This document shows, piece after piece, positions 51,550 to 62,776 of a stretch of DNA of 64,000 nt (its first letter is position 1; each line of letters starts with the position of its first letter). The stretch spans positions 52,586,034 to 52,650,033 of the forward strand of contig OX463842.1 in the NCBI GenBank assembly GCA_949825065.1. The letters are read 5' to 3'. The DNA is from Odontocerum albicorne (taxonomy: Eukaryota > Arthropoda > Insecta > Trichoptera > Odontoceridae). A model generated the notes under the pieces. It was not told the DNA's origin. It worked only from the letters and a program-made list of their open reading frames with translations, and made no database searches. The translations under genes and the position numbers were made by a program.

Positions 51550-53210
51550 AAATGAATTAGTACTCGTGGTGTATGAGATGTTCTTAGAAACGTTATAAAA
51601 GATATAATATTTGCTCAAACACAATCTTGCAATTTTTTTTCAAAAACGATTTTTTTCTCCAGAAAATGTATTTTTTTTTATTTTTTAGGTGAAAAATATA
51701 CTTTTATAGTTTTTTTATCAAATAAGGAAAAATTATTGTTAAGCGTTGCCATGTTGGCAAAATTATGTAATAAGCCTTAGTATAAAAAATAAAGATAATC
51801 CTTACAGAAAATATCAAAGAATAACATCATGTCGTTTGACCTTTTAAGAACATTTCATTAATGTTTCAAAGTTGTACTGTCAAATCATTTTAATCAGCTT
51901 AACAGAATGTTACGTCAAAATAACTTAATCATTACAAAGTGATGTGATATTGTTAAAATTCCCCAAAATTCCCCAAAGATCCGCTTAAACTATACGAAAC
52001 AGCCGGTTCATTAAGACAGCAGTAGCGGGGACGCGATACTCGTACCTTGACAGCGGCCGCCGCGCACTCCCTGCGTCAAGGCTCTACTATGTTATAAAAC
52101 AGTAGAGCCTTGTCAGCGTCTACCCGTGTCACGGTTTCAGCCCACAGCTACTCCTAGTGGCGAGGAATTACACTCACGCTTTAAGATTCCATTACAGACT
52201 TCATAAAAGTTTATTAAATTTAAATCTTCAATCTGCGAGCGAATAGGGGATGTTTTAAAGCACGCACAAATGCGTGTACGTGGAAGCGAAATCGGATTTT
52301 GGCTGGTGTGGCCGCACGTTTCGGATGCTTTCCGCTAGTTCTGAGCTTAATGTTGTATAAAACTGAGCTTTATGTTGAATAAAGCTAGGTGTTCACTAGT
52401 TCTATTTCACCCGAAATAAATATATATATATTGGTTAAATATATATGTAGAGGAAATGAGAACGATAAATGGATCTAAATTCTTGAAAAAGATTGCCTTA
52501 CTACTTATCATTCAATGATCGCATTGTTGAGTTGTAGACGTGTGCACGTCTTGTCACTTTATGTTGAGTTATATTATTGACTCGTGTGATAAGGAACAAC
52601 TGTTTATTTACCTACTCTAGTGGTTCTATATTCCATGGTTTGATTACTGGGCCTGGACATATTGTCTCCCGGCCACGCTCGTAAAAGTATTTCATTCATC
52701 GGGTAAGTTTAAGAGTAAAATACTCATACAAATGAATTTATAGTCCCAATCCAAAGTAATATTCTGTTTTCGTTTTCAAATTGGCTTCATTAAAGTGAAT
52801 ACTTGGTAAGAGAAAATCTCTGATAAGACTTTTGTTCCTACTGCCTTCTGCACTTTCTTTAAAAAATACAAGTTAACATTTGAAAGTATTATAATAAAAT
52901 GAAAAGTGACTCTAAGATTACTAGTGTTTATGTACGACATAAATTACATTTAATCTCTAAATTATATAACACTATTTGCCGCCTTCACAATATTTTTGTG
53001 TTTGCTTGAAACATCAATACTTGATTGTAACAATATTATTGACTATCCCACAGGGTCGAAATAATATATTTTCAGTCCAATTTCATGAACTACCGATACA
53101 AGCAATTGAAATACAATTTCAATAGTTGTATACAATAGTGAAATTTCAATATATTGTCGGTATAGACGTAGAACTTTTTTTAAACATTAGATTAAACAAT
53201 TTATTTGCTA
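51550..53210. other. mostly unassigned
   Basis: No gene in 1.6 kb. A GC-rich island at 52020-52140 includes GCGGCCGCCGCGC and the hairpin listed separately. Confidence 0.4.
52077..52112. repeat. perfect 12-bp stem hairpin
   Basis: CAAGGCTCTACT (52077-52088) and AGTAGAGCCTTG (52101-52112) with a 12-base loop. 'ccttgacagcg' upstream (52054) and 'ccttgtcagcg' downstream (52108) add a direct repeat around it. Confidence 0.9.
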
Positions 53211-53214
53211 TATA

Positions 53215-53863
53215 TTGGGTGTTAACATAAGTTGTGTCCGTTTTTTTTTTCAATTTAAAAACGAGCACCAAAAGTAAAACAAAATGGTAATTATTATAAG
53301 TCATTTGTAAGAAACTTTTCTGTTCTACAAGATATTGTGTTTGTTTTAACGTTACAAATATTATTTTATTTGATAAAAAGCCTTCAAAATGGAATGTCAA
53401 GTAGACGAAAGTGAGCATTTTCGACACCTCATTCTGTTCGCGTTCAATCGAGGGAATAAAGCTGCTCGCGATATTTGCGAAGTGTACGGTGAATATACTA
53501 TGAATGTAAGGACAGCTCGTCGATGGTTTTTGCGTTTCAAAGACAGTAATTTCGACCTGAAAGACATGGAGCGTTTCGCACGACCAGTCGATTTTGATGA
53601 GGACCACTTAAACTATATTATTCATGAAGATTGAACGCGAACAGAAAGAGGTGTCGAAAATGCTCACTTTCGTCTACTTGCCATTCCATTTTGAAGGCTT
53701 GTAATCAAATAAAATATTATATGTAACGTAAAAGCAAAAACAATATCTTGTAGAACAGTAAATTTTCTTTCGAATGACGTATAACATTTACCATTTTGTT
53801 TTACTTTTGGTGCCTGTTTTTAAATTGAAAAAAAAAACGAACACAACTTATGTTAACACCTAA
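53215..53863. mobile_element. mariner-derived foldback with an open HTH frame
   Basis: TA flanks (53213-53214, 53864-53865). Arms of about 235 bp: 53215-53448 and its inverse 53629-53863, both starting TTGGGTGTTAACATAAG or close to it (right: TTAGGTGTTAACATAAG). The arms run from the terminus to roughly codon 20 of the transposase; the centre holds the rest of the helix-turn-helix region once. Same architecture as 31270-32064. Confidence 0.92.
53389..53634 (+). CDS. 81-aa helix-turn-helix frame of a mariner transposase
   Basis: MECQVDESEHFRHLILFAFN, RGNKAARDICEVYGEYTMNV, RTARRWFLRFKDSNFDLKDM, ERFARPVDFDEDHLNYIIHE, D, stop. This is the first DNA-binding domain of a mariner transposase (RGNKAARDICEVYGE and TARRWFLRFKD are its two recognisable helices), with the GRP linker changed to ARP and no catalytic domain. 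The stop lies just inside the right inverted arm. If expressed it could bind transposon ends without cutting, but expression is unknown and the frame may simply not have decayed yet. Confidence 0.6.
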   Translation: MECQVDESEHFRHLILFAFNRGNKAARDICEVYGEYTMNVRTARRWFLRFKDSNFDLKDMERFARPVDFDEDHLNYIIHED

Positions 53864-54156
53864 TACATTGACAGAAACAATAAAAAATTCGCATCATTAA
53901 TTTTGTATGTAAATTATTAACTCCAGTAAGTGTACTTGAAATTAAGATTATCAGAGCAAAGTAATTCAATGCAATACTGTAGACTTTGCGTGACATTTAC
54001 ATATTACTATTTATAATTCAAGTAAAAGTTCTTAAATAATTCAGGTTAGCAATTTAAGAAACAATACTAGAAAAAATGTCGAAAATCTAATGAAAATGGA
54101 AGCTTTAAATACATTTTTGGTTAAAAAAGATTTAACGTTGATTTGAAGATTTCTGA

Positions 54157-54743
54157 ACCTTTCTTTTCCTGTGCTAAAAAAACCCGCGCGTTTCGATGCT
54201 GTGTATTCAATACACATGTAAAAATGAGCGATTTGAAATCGGAAAAATAAGAATATTCATAGCCAATCGATTAAACTAATTAAATTTGAAGTCTAATTAC
54301 TGAGAACATGAAAAAAACATTGGCCGACGTTCAGTAAACGGCCGAAGCGACCACCTCAAATGGATGTCCGAAAGCTACTGAAGCGAGAGAAGCGAGCTAA
54401 CTGAGATTATATTTCTTGCGTTCCTATATACCGAAGATGAGTCAGAGTGAAACGTGAATAGCGTCGCTTCCTCACCCATAGCGGTTTTTTTGGAATGAAT
54501 ATACCTACGTCACACGCTGGCACACGTTTGATAGTATTGGTGAATTTATTCCCGATTTTCACAAAATATCTCTTATGTGGTCGATTAGTGCTAATTATTA
54601 TTAATATTGTTTCTTTCATTCAATGCGTAAATGTATTACGGAGGAATACCTAAAATCTGAACCCAGTATTTATTATATTTATAGAGATATTAAAGTTTTT
54701 AGAAGCAATGTGTACTAGTTACACATCACAGGGAAGGAAGGGT
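54157..54743 (-). mobile_element. piggyBac-like MITE (family 2), copy f
   Basis: Complement of 33348-33955: left CCTTTCTTTTCCTGTGCTAA, right complement of ACCCTTCCTTCCCTGTGATG. Flanks are no longer TTAA on either side (CTGAA, TTATAA). Carries 'gctactgaagcgagagaagc' as in copy d. Confidence 0.75.
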
Positions 54744-54744
54744 T

Positions 54745-55445
54745 ATAATCATACCATTTAACGCTACGAGACCAGCAACTTCAAAATCTACGTCGTAATA
54801 TCTCAAATTATTAGATTATATCGATGTGGATATCCACCTCAAAGCTCTGCTCCTTCCCTGAACATCGTTTCTTAGTTACATATTCGTATCAAAACAATGG
54901 AGAATTTCCATTAAGGGGCTTAAATACAAAGAGACAAAGTTTAATTTCAATCCATGAACAGAGTCTTCTCCAATCACAAAGGATTGTCTATCGTCACAAT
55001 ATCCAACGGGTCTGTTATATGCTTTAAACATAATATCATCCAGTAGACGCTTGGCTTAGGTTTGTGGGTACTGATGAAGTAATGCCTCAAATAAATGTAA
55101 CATTTAGCGGATTCCTGGCAAAGCATAGCATAACATAGCAGATTGCGCGTGTTCTCACCGTTAATGTGAGAAAACATCTCAGCGCAGACCACATTCCGCT
55201 CTCTAAATTGATTCTCTCTGCAAAACCTTGATTGTAAGGATAACGTATTATAAGTTTATGTATTCATTTAACTCGAGACATTTTACTCACTTGTTTATAT
55301 AATTATTGAAGCTTTAAGATACTGTTACATTGGGACTTTAAGGTGATGTTGTATTGGGACTCACTGGGAGACACTATACAAAATAATGAGAATTTATTAT
55401 TTGGCTCCACTAGGTGACAGTTAGCCAACGAAAATTTTGGTGACT
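54745..55445. other. unassigned sequence
   Basis: No gene recognised. Confidence 0.4.
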
Positions 55446-55447
55446 TT

Positions 55448-55830
55448 TTGTGTAAATGTATTTATTTATTTATTTTTATTTATTTATTTATTTACACATG
55501 ACAAGAAATATACATAATTTGCGAAAAAACAACAGGTAATTTAATTTGGACATACAATTTTAATGGATCTCGGTATGTTGCCTTTCATTTGTCGTATCCC
55601 CAGTAAACTAGGTTTTTTCCTGTATCTCACTGAGGATATTTAGCATGAAAAAGTAAATCAATACTTCTTTTCGATTTCACAAAAACAAAACCCCGTTGCA
55701 CGTTCTCATCAACCTGACAAACAGTGACACTCAATTACAACTGGAAACTTCACGCGAAATCAAACTCCTCACACATCATCACTTCAAGAAGACCAAAAAT
55801 GTTCATCCCATAATATACCGCACATATATA
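55448..55830 (-). repeat. interspersed repeat family T, copy 3
   Basis: Begins with an ATTT repeat of about 45 bp, then 'acacatgacaagaaatatac' and the family body to 'ccataatataccgcaca'. Close to copy 1. Confidence 0.75.
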
Positions 55831-56365
55831 CCGCACTCTTAAGAAATATCTTCTATAACGAGCTGTCGGAAGGTCGATAAAAGCACGGTGGACAATGTTA
55901 GTAATATAAAGACGTTATTATTACAAACATTAATATTAAAAAAATAAAAAGTGGCACTTCGGTGCATACAGGTTGCCGACCGCAGCACTAGATCACGCAT
56001 GGTGGGGAAAGTGGAACTTGTGGTGGGTACAATTTTCTCTAACTCCCTAGTTGACTGCACTCACCATATGATGCTGCGATGGATTGTTAATAATGTATTT
56101 GTATTTACTCTGACTGTTAACATTACTACATAAAGTCCATCCACGAAATACCAATGAAAACATTCCTAACTTTAATATATTTTTTATGAGGCAAATTTAT
56201 GTTGATTATTTTATTAATTATTATTACACTCTTATATCATTGTTATTGTATTTTAATGTCAATTTATTTGAAAATAATAATATATATTTAGATAGTTGGT
56301 AAAAAAAAAACAAAAATATTATGGCATAAAAAAAGTGAAATTTAAGTTTATATTTTATATGAATT
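55831..56365. other. unassigned sequence
   Basis: No gene. 'gtggcacttcggtgcataca' at about 55950 is GC-richer but unmatched in the window. Confidence 0.4.
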
Positions 56366-56952
56366 CAAAAAATATCTACTTAAATGCTTTGATAATGATA
56401 AATAAAACAAAAAAAATATCTACTTAAATGCTTTGATAATGATAAATAAAACAAAAAAAATATCTACTTAAATGCTTTGATAATGATAAATAAAACAAAA
56501 AAAATATCTACTTAAATGCTTTGATAATGATAAATAAAACAAAAAAAATATCTACTTAAATGCTTTGATAATGATAAATAAAACAAAAAAAATATCTACT
56601 TAAATGCTTTGATAATGATAAATAAAACAAAAAAAACATCTACTTAAATGCTTTGATAATGATAAATAAAACAAAAAAAAATATCTACTTAAATGCTTTG
56701 ATAATGATAAATAAAACAAAAAAAATATCTACTTAAATGCTTTGATAATGATAAATAAAACAAAAAAAACATCTACTTAAATGCTTTGATAATGATAAAT
56801 AAAACAAAAAAAATATCTACTTAAATGCTTTGATAATGATAAATAAAACAAAAAAAACATCTACTTAAATGCTTTGATAATGATAAATAAAACAAAAAAA
56901 AACATCTACTTAAATGCTTTGATAATGATAAATAAAACAAAAAAAATATCTT
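56366..56952. repeat. 43-bp satellite, very homogeneous
   Basis: About 13.5 units of 'tatctacttaaatgctttga' 'taatgataaataaaac' and an A run. The only variation visible is one T/C site (TATCT or CATCT) and A-run length, so the array is recent or under active homogenisation. Confidence 0.97.
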
Positions 56953-58063
56953 TAAGCGCGATTGAGAGCCAATAGCATCAGATAAGCCAAATGGCGTAGA
57001 ACTATTGCTAGTTATCAGAGACTCAATAGAAAAAAAGACACAGGCAAATTGGCTGACATAGTCTTTTCCGGTGGCACTAACGTCAAGTACTCTAATCCTC
57101 TCCCCCCCCTTTGTATTGTGCCTTCTATTGTGCTTGTCTCGGGTAATGGGCATTCATTATGTTCTGCTTTGTAATAATGCCTTTTTATCGTATGAACTGG
57201 TTATTGTATATTGTAGTATTCATAAATTTCAAAAGTATTATGAAACAAGAAACCCTCCTGTGATAAGCGAATATATGCGCTTAAACAGGACAACTATGTT
57301 CATAAATATTGGCAAATAAATTATTTATTTTACTTAATACTACGACACAACCTTGAATACATCAATAGTTGATAAACTCAATAAAAAGTAAAAAAATCTT
57401 TCACATCGGCGCCTTAAAGTTAAATAATTAAGTTGATAAATGTTTGGAGAAACGATGTTTCGTGCTAAATAATTGCTTTGTTAATAATGTTAAAAGATCT
57501 CAAAACATTTAATTTACCCAATTCAGGCAAACTTATGGGGTAGATGTATCGAGAAACTTTCCAATAATTCGGTAAACTTTATTAGAACTTTTCAACGCAG
57601 TTTAAAGTTAAAGTGTTTTTAACGTAATGTGTTAACACAAAACCCAAGTTTTCTATTTCCAGAACAGCTCAAGTTCTCTAAGACACATTGGAAGGGGGTC
57701 ATTTGAATAATTGTTTTTACTGGTTTTCATTAAACACTTAGTTTAAAAGGAATTGTACATGTACAGTGCTATTCCGTAACAGTTATGCGATACGATAGGC
57801 AATCCCTCGTGATCGAGTATGCTTGACAGTCATCCTGTGGATGAAAGACACCTGTGTGGGTGTGTGTTGGTTTATTGTGCGTACGCTGTTGAACTTCAGT
57901 AGGAACAGTCTTGACAGACTAAACTCAAAGTTGGATATACAAGTTTAAAGACAATTGAGAAGTGTATGTTAATCTTCTGCATCCTTTCGTTAGGCAGCAC
58001 TTTTTAATTAAGCTCTATTTTGTGTTGCTTGAACGCGCTATAAGATTTTATGATAAGTGACTA
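56953..58063. other. unassigned sequence
   Basis: No gene recognised. GC-richer patch 57040-57150 with a poly-C run. Confidence 0.4.
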
Positions 58064-58065
58064 TA

Positions 58066-58840
58066 CGAGGGGTGGTACTTAAGTTTTGAGACAGACAATT
58101 GAAACAAACATTAATCATCGAAAATGGCTTTATTGTTTTTCAAATCACTCTCCATGAAGATCAATACACTTTTGCATGCGTTTGAACCAATTTTCGAAGC
58201 ATTTTTTCCACTCCGAATGAGGTAACTTCAAAACATGCGTTTTGAACGCATCAACCGCTACTTAAGGCGTCGAAAAACGTTGACCTCGCAATTTATTTTT
58301 GATGTTCGGGAATAAAAAGAAGTCATTGGGTGCCAGGTGCCAAATCAGGGCTGTACGGCGGATGACCCATCAATTTGATGTTTTGAGTGCTCAAAAAGTC
58401 ACTTGTTTGAGCCGATGTATGAGAGCATGCATTGTCGTGGTGGAGAATGATCCGTCTTCGGCGGTTGGTTTTCCTCATTTTTCCGAACACTTCAGGCAAA
58501 CAAATGATGGTGTACCATTCAAAATTGACCGTACGACGTTAAACTAAGGACACTGTTGCGACATGCCCATTTATGCCAAAGAAACAAGTCACCATTTGTT
58601 TCGAAGTGCTTCGTGCGCGAAAAACTTTTGTTGGATTTGGCTCATCTTGAATGACCCATACGGTCAATTGCTGTTTTGTTTCTGGCTCATATGCATAGAT
58701 TCATGATTCATCGCCTGTCACGATCTTATAGACGTCTTTTGAAGCACCGCGATCGAATTTTTTCAACATTTCTTTGGACCAATCAGATTCGACGTGTCTA
58801 CACTTGTGTTGCCATATCGCTAAACTGAAGTAGCAACCCT
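58066..58840 (-). pseudogene. mariner (irritans-like) with a CGAGGGGTGG terminus, broken
   Basis: TA at 58064-58065, then the terminus CGAGGGGTGGTACTTAAG. Minus strand reads KFDRGASKDVYKIVTGDES, a stop replacing W, YAYEPETKQQLTVWVIQDEP, STSKQMVTCFFGINGHVATV, RRRRIILHHDNACSHTSAQT, LMGHPPYSPDLAP and then a frameshift. GDES, HHDN and YSPDLAP mark the three catalytic regions; the frame is broken at least three times. The transposase N-terminus and left end are missing. Confidence 0.85.
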
Positions 58841-58845
58841 CGTAC

Positions 58846-58917
58846 CATATACATAACATAACATATACATATACCACATAACATATATCATATAACATTT
58901 ACCATACATATACCATG
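58846..58917. repeat. CATATA-type simple repeat
   Basis: Irregular 'ataacatatacatatacca' units directly beyond the truncation point of the mariner remnant. Confidence 0.8.
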
Positions 58918-59480
58918 TAAGCTGTGGTAAGGCCTAAATTCAGGTGTAACATGGTCGAAGACTAAAACCATTTCTGAAAATTTCTAGCGGATAATTGAAC
59001 CCGGGGTGCACGTTTACTTAGCATGAATGCTAATAGTTTTCGCTCCGTGAACGCTCGAAAAAAATAAGCTAGGCAGACACGTAATATTTGTACCTACGTA
59101 ATATTGATGGCTGTGTATTTTAACTGTTGTTTGTAAATCATTTTCTCGCAAACACGTTATATACCCGTACCTTGTCGGATGCGTGGTCTATACAATTAAT
59201 TTATAACTTGTATTGCTTTCATTATTTTCTCATTCACTTCACTTAAATTGTTTACAGTTCCCTGTTTACATGAATACTTGTTACATCTTTAATATTTGTG
59301 TTTGACACAATTTAAATTTAAATATATTTCTTGTAAATGTTTTAATGGTCGCAATTCACAATCAACAGTGTGTTGTAAAAAAGGTAAAAATAAATCTAAA
59401 GGAAGAAAATTAAGTAAGAATTAATATAAATAAATAAGAATTTTAACTTAAAGCTAATTATTTTTGAGTAAAATAAAAAA
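58918..59480. other. unassigned sequence
   Basis: Nothing recognised. Confidence 0.35.
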
Positions 59481-59795
59481 GAGCACGCTGAGATGGTTAA
59501 GGCATGTAAAACGAATGAAGGAAGAAAAACTAACAAATCACAAATATCGTGCAAATTTAAGTGGAAGTCGCGGTAAAGGAAGACCAAATGAATTATACAA
59601 GTAGTTGGATCAAGTAAATGACATTGTGAAAGTAGGTGACCTTAAAAGTCAGATAAATCGTAAGATTTATGAGAAGATGTATGAATGTAGAAGAAGTAAA
59701 AAAAAATGTGTTTCAAGATAGTGAAGTCTGGGGCTCTGTCCTCTCTGCCTACCCCGAGAGAAAAATTTCTTGATGGTATGTATGTATAAATATGA
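59481..59795 (+). pseudogene. LINE family A C-terminus and 3' end
   Basis: STLRWLRHVKRMKEEKLTNH, KYRANLSGSRGKGRPNELYK, stop, LDQVNDIVKVGDLKSQINRK, YEKMYECRRSKKKCVSR, stop, then 'ctctgcctaccccgagagaa' and 'gatggtatgtatgtat'. 'RWL.HV.RM', 'GKGRP' and 'LDQV' fit the post-RT region; the ATGT-type tail is the basis for calling the family's 3' end. Confidence 0.8.
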
Positions 59796-60399
59796 AAAAA
59801 TGTTACAATGTTTTAATAAAATTATACCAGGAAATTACAATATTTTTACGAAATTATACCAGGAAATTACAATGTTTTAACTAAATTATACCAGGAAATT
59901 ACAATATTTTAACGAAATTATACCAGGAAATTACAATATTTTTACTAAATTATACCAGGAAATTACAATGTTTTAATGAAATTATACCAGGAAATTACAA
60001 TATTTTCACTAAATTATACCAGGAAATTACAATGTTAACTAAATTATACCAGGAAATTACAATATTTTAACTATGGAAAATGTTACAATGTTTTAATAAA
60101 ATTATACCAGGAAATTACAATATTTTAACGAAATTTTACCAGGAAATTACAATGTTTTAACTAAATTATACCAGAAAATTACAATGTTTTAACGAAATTA
60201 TACCAGGAAATTACAATATTTTAACGAAATTATACCAGGAAATTACAATATTTTTACGAAATTATACCAGGAAATTACAATATTTTAACGAAATTATACC
60301 AGGAAATTACAATATTTTAACTAAATTATACCAGGAAATTACAATGTTTTAACGAAATTATACCAGGAAATTACAATGTTTCAACGAAATTATACCAGG
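59787..60399. repeat. 32-bp satellite with a restart
   Basis: About 19 units of 'attataccaggaaattacaa' plus 'tattttaacgaa'. 'aaatgttacaatgttttaat' introduces the array at about 59797 and again at about 60079, so a segment of roughly 285 bp including the array start was duplicated. ATATT/ATGTT and ACG/ACT variants alternate. Confidence 0.95.
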
Positions 60400-60635
60400 A
60401 TGCCTGGATATTAATCGGTTATGTAAGCCACTAAGCCATGGCGTCGAGATGTACGAGTATATTGTTTTTAAATACGTGTATACGTCCGTACCTAATAATA
60501 TTATGTATGTGAAAAACTATATGTCTCTTCTTGATGGTTTTGAATCGAAGTTACAATCGGGATAAAAATTATAAAAAAGTATATTGTATTACTTACACTA
60601 TCTTTTAATACAGTGGAATCTGGTGGGATTATTTT

Positions 60636-60800
60636 CATACGACAATATCTTCCAGCCAAATAGAAAGACTTTAAAGAGGTCTTAAGTAAAAATTAGGCTG
60701 CAATATTTATTAAATAAATTGGATTCCAACGAGAGTCAGTATCATTACTCCCGAGCTGGAAAATAGGCGTTTTTCGATTAGGTCACGAAAGTCATCCACG
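60636..60800 (-). mobile_element. tRNA-derived SINE (decayed)
   Basis: Minus strand: 'ggatgactttcgtgacctaa' head, 'cttgttttccagctcggg'-like region ('ttttccagctcgggagtaat'), 'gttggaatcc', and a tail 'tttctatttggctggaagat'. The B box has decayed. Confidence 0.5.
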
Positions 60801-61150
60801 GAAATCAAGTTCTCTATTTCTTCTTAAAGTGTTGAACCATATTTTTTGACACGTTGAAAAATGTTTTTTTTAAGAATAAAAAACGTATTGTTGAAGTTTA
60901 AAACATGTTGTTAAAATCAACGTTCTCAGATGAAAAAAATTAGATGTTAGTAAATAATGTTGAAATAAGTTTGTATTTTTAAATAAATCAACGAACAACG
61001 GAATTGATGGACATCTCAAGCATCAACTAAGCGACAGAGGTTGTACGAGTAGTTATATATATTTACTTGGTTGATGAAATTTCATCAAGTTATTTAGCTG
61101 CCAAATTGTTGTGTTTAAATATAAGCACATACAAAAAAAAAACCAGATGC
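60801..61150. other. unassigned sequence
   Basis: AT-rich; nothing recognised. Confidence 0.35.
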
Positions 61151-61172
61151 GTGAGACTCTCGCGCGGTAGAA

Positions 61173-61586
61173 GTGAAACTTCTTAGCTCCTAGGAAAAGT
61201 TGATTTTATGCATTGCTTTTTTTCCATTTGTTAATGATTTTTTTTAGGATTAGGAAATGGTTATGCAAATTTAATTCAAGAAATCTCTCTTAATTAAATG
61301 AAAAATGGTTATGTGGAATTTAATTCAAGAAAATATATCTTGATTAAATAAAAAAAAAATTTAAAAATAAATAATAATAATTTTAATAATAAATAATAAT
61401 ATAATACACTAAAAAATATTTAAATAATATTAATTTTAATAATAATAAATAATTATTAATATTAAAATAATTAATAATAATTTATAAATAAATAAAATAT
61501 TTAAAAAAAGTTAAATAATAATATAAAACACCGTTTCACTTTTCGTGACGTTCAGGCCAATTTGCCTATAGAAGTTTCACTTAAAA
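61173..61586 (+). mobile_element. AT-rich element without the LINE (paralogue of 3448-5439)
   Basis: 13-bp inverted ends AAGTGAAACTTCT (about 61173) and AGAAGTTTCACTT (about 61573-61586). 'ttagctcctaggaaaagttg' at 61184 is the uninterrupted LINE target seen split at 4286-5388. Both copies share 'attgctttttttccatttgt' and 'ttttcgtgacgttcaggcc'. Flanking 'gtgagactctcgcgcggtag' also matches the flank near 5443-5460. Confidence 0.75.
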
Positions 61587-61863
61587 AATATTTTTTCTTT
61601 TAACTTTCATATTTTTGAATAACTTATTTATTTCATATAATTCGGTATAACCCACTTTATCTCCGATTATTAAAATCCTCTAAAGAGCGCGCCCTCGTTA
61701 CCTCAACAGAAAAAAGGGAGATTAAAAGCCGTCAATGCCACTAATAAGAACGCAATCTTGTTATTTAGCATATTAGCTACTGTAGAATGTCATAAACAGT
61801 TAAATGTCACAAACACAGTCAAATGTAAAACTGCGTAGGAGTGAAACGAGTTCAGGAGTTAAT

Positions 61864-61922
61864 CCGCTAGGAATCGAACCTGGGGCGCCCATTTAACATA
61901 AATTACCGTTAGACTACGGTTA
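61864..61922 (-). other. tRNA-like fragment
   Basis: Minus strand: 'accgtagtctaacggtaatt', a middle, and 'ccaggttcgattcctagcgg', with A- and B-box-like blocks (TAGTCTAACGG and GGTTCGATTCC). The acceptor stem does not close, so I read it as a SINE head or tRNA pseudogene, not a functional tRNA gene. Confidence 0.45.
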
Positions 61923-61928
61923 CATAAC

Positions 61929-62776
61929 TTGAATCTGGGGGTGAAAGTGTATGGTGTATGCGTCAATAGCATCTGGCAGACAGATGATATGGATGTTCTA
62001 GTAGACAGTATTGACGACCTTCAAACGCTTATAGATAGAAATAATGAAGCCGGTGTGAGGCTGGGGCTGAACATGAACGTAAGTAAAACTAAGTTCATGG
62101 TGTTTGGCTGGCAGGATCACGCAGGATCACGTCTTACATTGAACGGTGCTGATATAGAGAGAGTGAAAAAAATTAAATACCTCGGAAGTATCCTAGTGGA
62201 CGAGCTCGACCCAAGTCAAGTGCAGAATAAAATGAAAAGCGTATTCTGCGATGATAATCTAAACTTGAATCTTCGACAACGGTTAGTCAAATGCTACGTT
62301 TGGTCAGTGTTATTGCATGGAGTGGAATCATGGACCCTCAAAGTTGGTAGTATGCACCGACTGGAAGCATTCGAAACGTGGATGTACCGGAGAATGCTAC
62401 GGATACCCTGGACGGATACGGTCAGCAACACAAGGGTTCTTCAAAGAGCCAAAGCTGATAGAAAGTTGCTGACTAATATTGATGTCCGAAAGGTGTCCTA
62501 TTTGGGTCATGTACTTAGATGAGCAAAGTACAAATTACTGCACCTGATCATCCAAGGCAAAATAGAGGGTCGAAGAGGTGTTGGCAGGAGGCAAATCTCC
62601 TGGCTCCGCAATATAACATACGTAATTGGACTGGTATAAGAAGCGTTGGGGATCTTTTTCGGGCTGCCGGGGACAAATACGCCTACTCTCAGGTGATATT
62701 CAACGTTGGGGGAACCTTACATGACACTGGGAAGAAGACTACGGCCACCGACACTTATAGTTTCTATAGTCAATAA
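61929..62776 (+). pseudogene. RTE-like LINE reverse transcriptase (broken)
   Basis: Same clade as 4297-5388: NLGVKVYGVCVNSIWQTDDM (the YADD box has become QTDD), NVSKTKFMVFG, KCYVWSVLLHGVESWTL, MYRRMLRIPWTD, VSYLGHVLR, then a TGA, KGKIEGRRG-like IIQGKIEGRRGVGRRQISWL, and after a frameshift NWTGIRSVGDLFRAA to LHDTGKK. Catalytic box lost, a stop and a frameshift; a roughly 15-codon deletion precedes NKMKSVF relative to the other copy. Confidence 0.9.

Noticed and set aside
51150..51551. 133-codon plus and 113-codon minus frames with a 9-residue repeat
   Set aside because: Same artefact from the 27-bp satellite.
53146..53607. 153-codon minus-strand frame
   Set aside because: Antisense of the foldback arm and HTH frame; stays open because of the arm composition.
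61864..61922. A functional tRNA gene
   Set aside because: A- and B-box-like blocks are present but no acceptor stem closes and the anticodon arm is not formed.
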